Source: JBJEFI01 sp051873875 | Lineage (GTDB): Bacteria; Bacillota; Bacilli; Bacillales; Bacillaceae_G | Reading direction: 5' to 3' | Assembly: GCA_051873875.1 (NCBI GenBank) | Contig: JBJEFI010000040.1 | Location: 1 to 60,116 of the forward strand | Length of the DNA: 60,116 nucleotides | Shown: in pieces, positions 60,037 through 60,116 of the stretch | Layout: each line of letters opens with the position of its first letter | Numbering within the stretch: the first letter of the stretch is position 1 | Made by a program: the position numbers and the translations under genes | Notes under the pieces: model-generated | Database searches by the model: none | What the model saw: the letters and a program-made list of their open reading frames with translations, nothing else | What the model was told of the DNA's origin: nothing

Positions 60037-60116
60037 TGACTAACGGAGCAGTATAGTTGAAGAATAGATTTATTGATTACGATTTTATTTGATACAATAA
60101 AAACAAAGGATGTTTT

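Noticed and set aside
1..60116. CRISPR arrays, tRNA or rRNA genes, prophage or integrase genes
   Set aside because: No regularly spaced repeats, cloverleaf patterns, ribosomal RNA stretches or phage structural genes were seen in reading the window.

Overview
The window looks like chromosome from an AT-rich, endospore-forming member of the Bacillaceae. The evidence is spore genes (sspP, sspN, spoIIP), Bacillus-type ribosome binding sites, dense intrinsic terminators, and the gene neighbourhood sspP - acnA - ResA-like thioredoxin - sspN - YneP-like thioesterase - plsY - yneT - parE - parC, which follows the order known from Bacillus subtilis. Two runs of exactly 100 N (7520-7619 and 30608-30707) mark scaffold gaps, so this is a draft assembly. 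I do not assign a genus.

Layout. Positions 1-9950 hold accessory genes: remnants of a DHHW/MBOAT polysaccharide-acylation pair, two acetyltransferases, EcsC, a fatty acid hydroxylase family protein, an MFS carrier, an MGDG-synthase-like glycosyltransferase, a frameshifted Na+/H+ antiporter, VanW, a SIMPL protein and a lipoprotein. Positions 10060-15527 form one operon: acyl-CoA dehydrogenase of the ACAD10/11 type, SDR, acyl-CoA ligase, APH-type kinase and a ComB-like phosphatase. It resembles the lvaACDE set for 4-hydroxyacids. Positions 15700-16650 hold a group I intron-like RNA next to a dead hemolysin (CorC/HlyC) gene. Positions 16870-21245 are the glycerol regulon glpP-glpK-glpD with two hairpin leaders. 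Then come a MATE pump, a dead acetyltransferase, YkvA, a FrnE-like DsbA protein, a flavodoxin and an XpaC-like protein.

The conserved backbone runs from 26512 to 43401. A block of nrdD-nrdG, a two-component system and an HtrA-type protease lies between plsY and yneT. A branched-chain amino acid ABC transporter follows (43583-48670) with two CodY-like boxes upstream of the binding protein. SpoIIP comes next, then a tyrosine-catabolism operon (50570-54346: HPPD, flavin reductase, FAA hydrolase, homogentisate dioxygenase) with a palindromic cre-like site. The last 6 kb hold a (p)ppGpp hydrolase-like HD protein, a Cof-type phosphatase, YdjO, small hypotheticals, a DEAD-box helicase with a DEGD motif, a structured RNA candidate with its own terminator, and a truncated topB remnant.

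Themes. Carbon and amino acid catabolism (glycerol, hydroxyacids, tyrosine, branched-chain amino acids) is well represented, with recognisable control sites (GlpP leaders, cre, CodY, NrdR). Six genes are broken. Some carry in-frame nonsense codons, which suggests real decay. Others carry only single-base changes in homopolymers, which could be sequencing error. The most unusual items are the intron-like RNA at 15740-16140, the structured RNA at 59301-59437, and the hydroxyacid operon ending in a ComB-like phosphatase.
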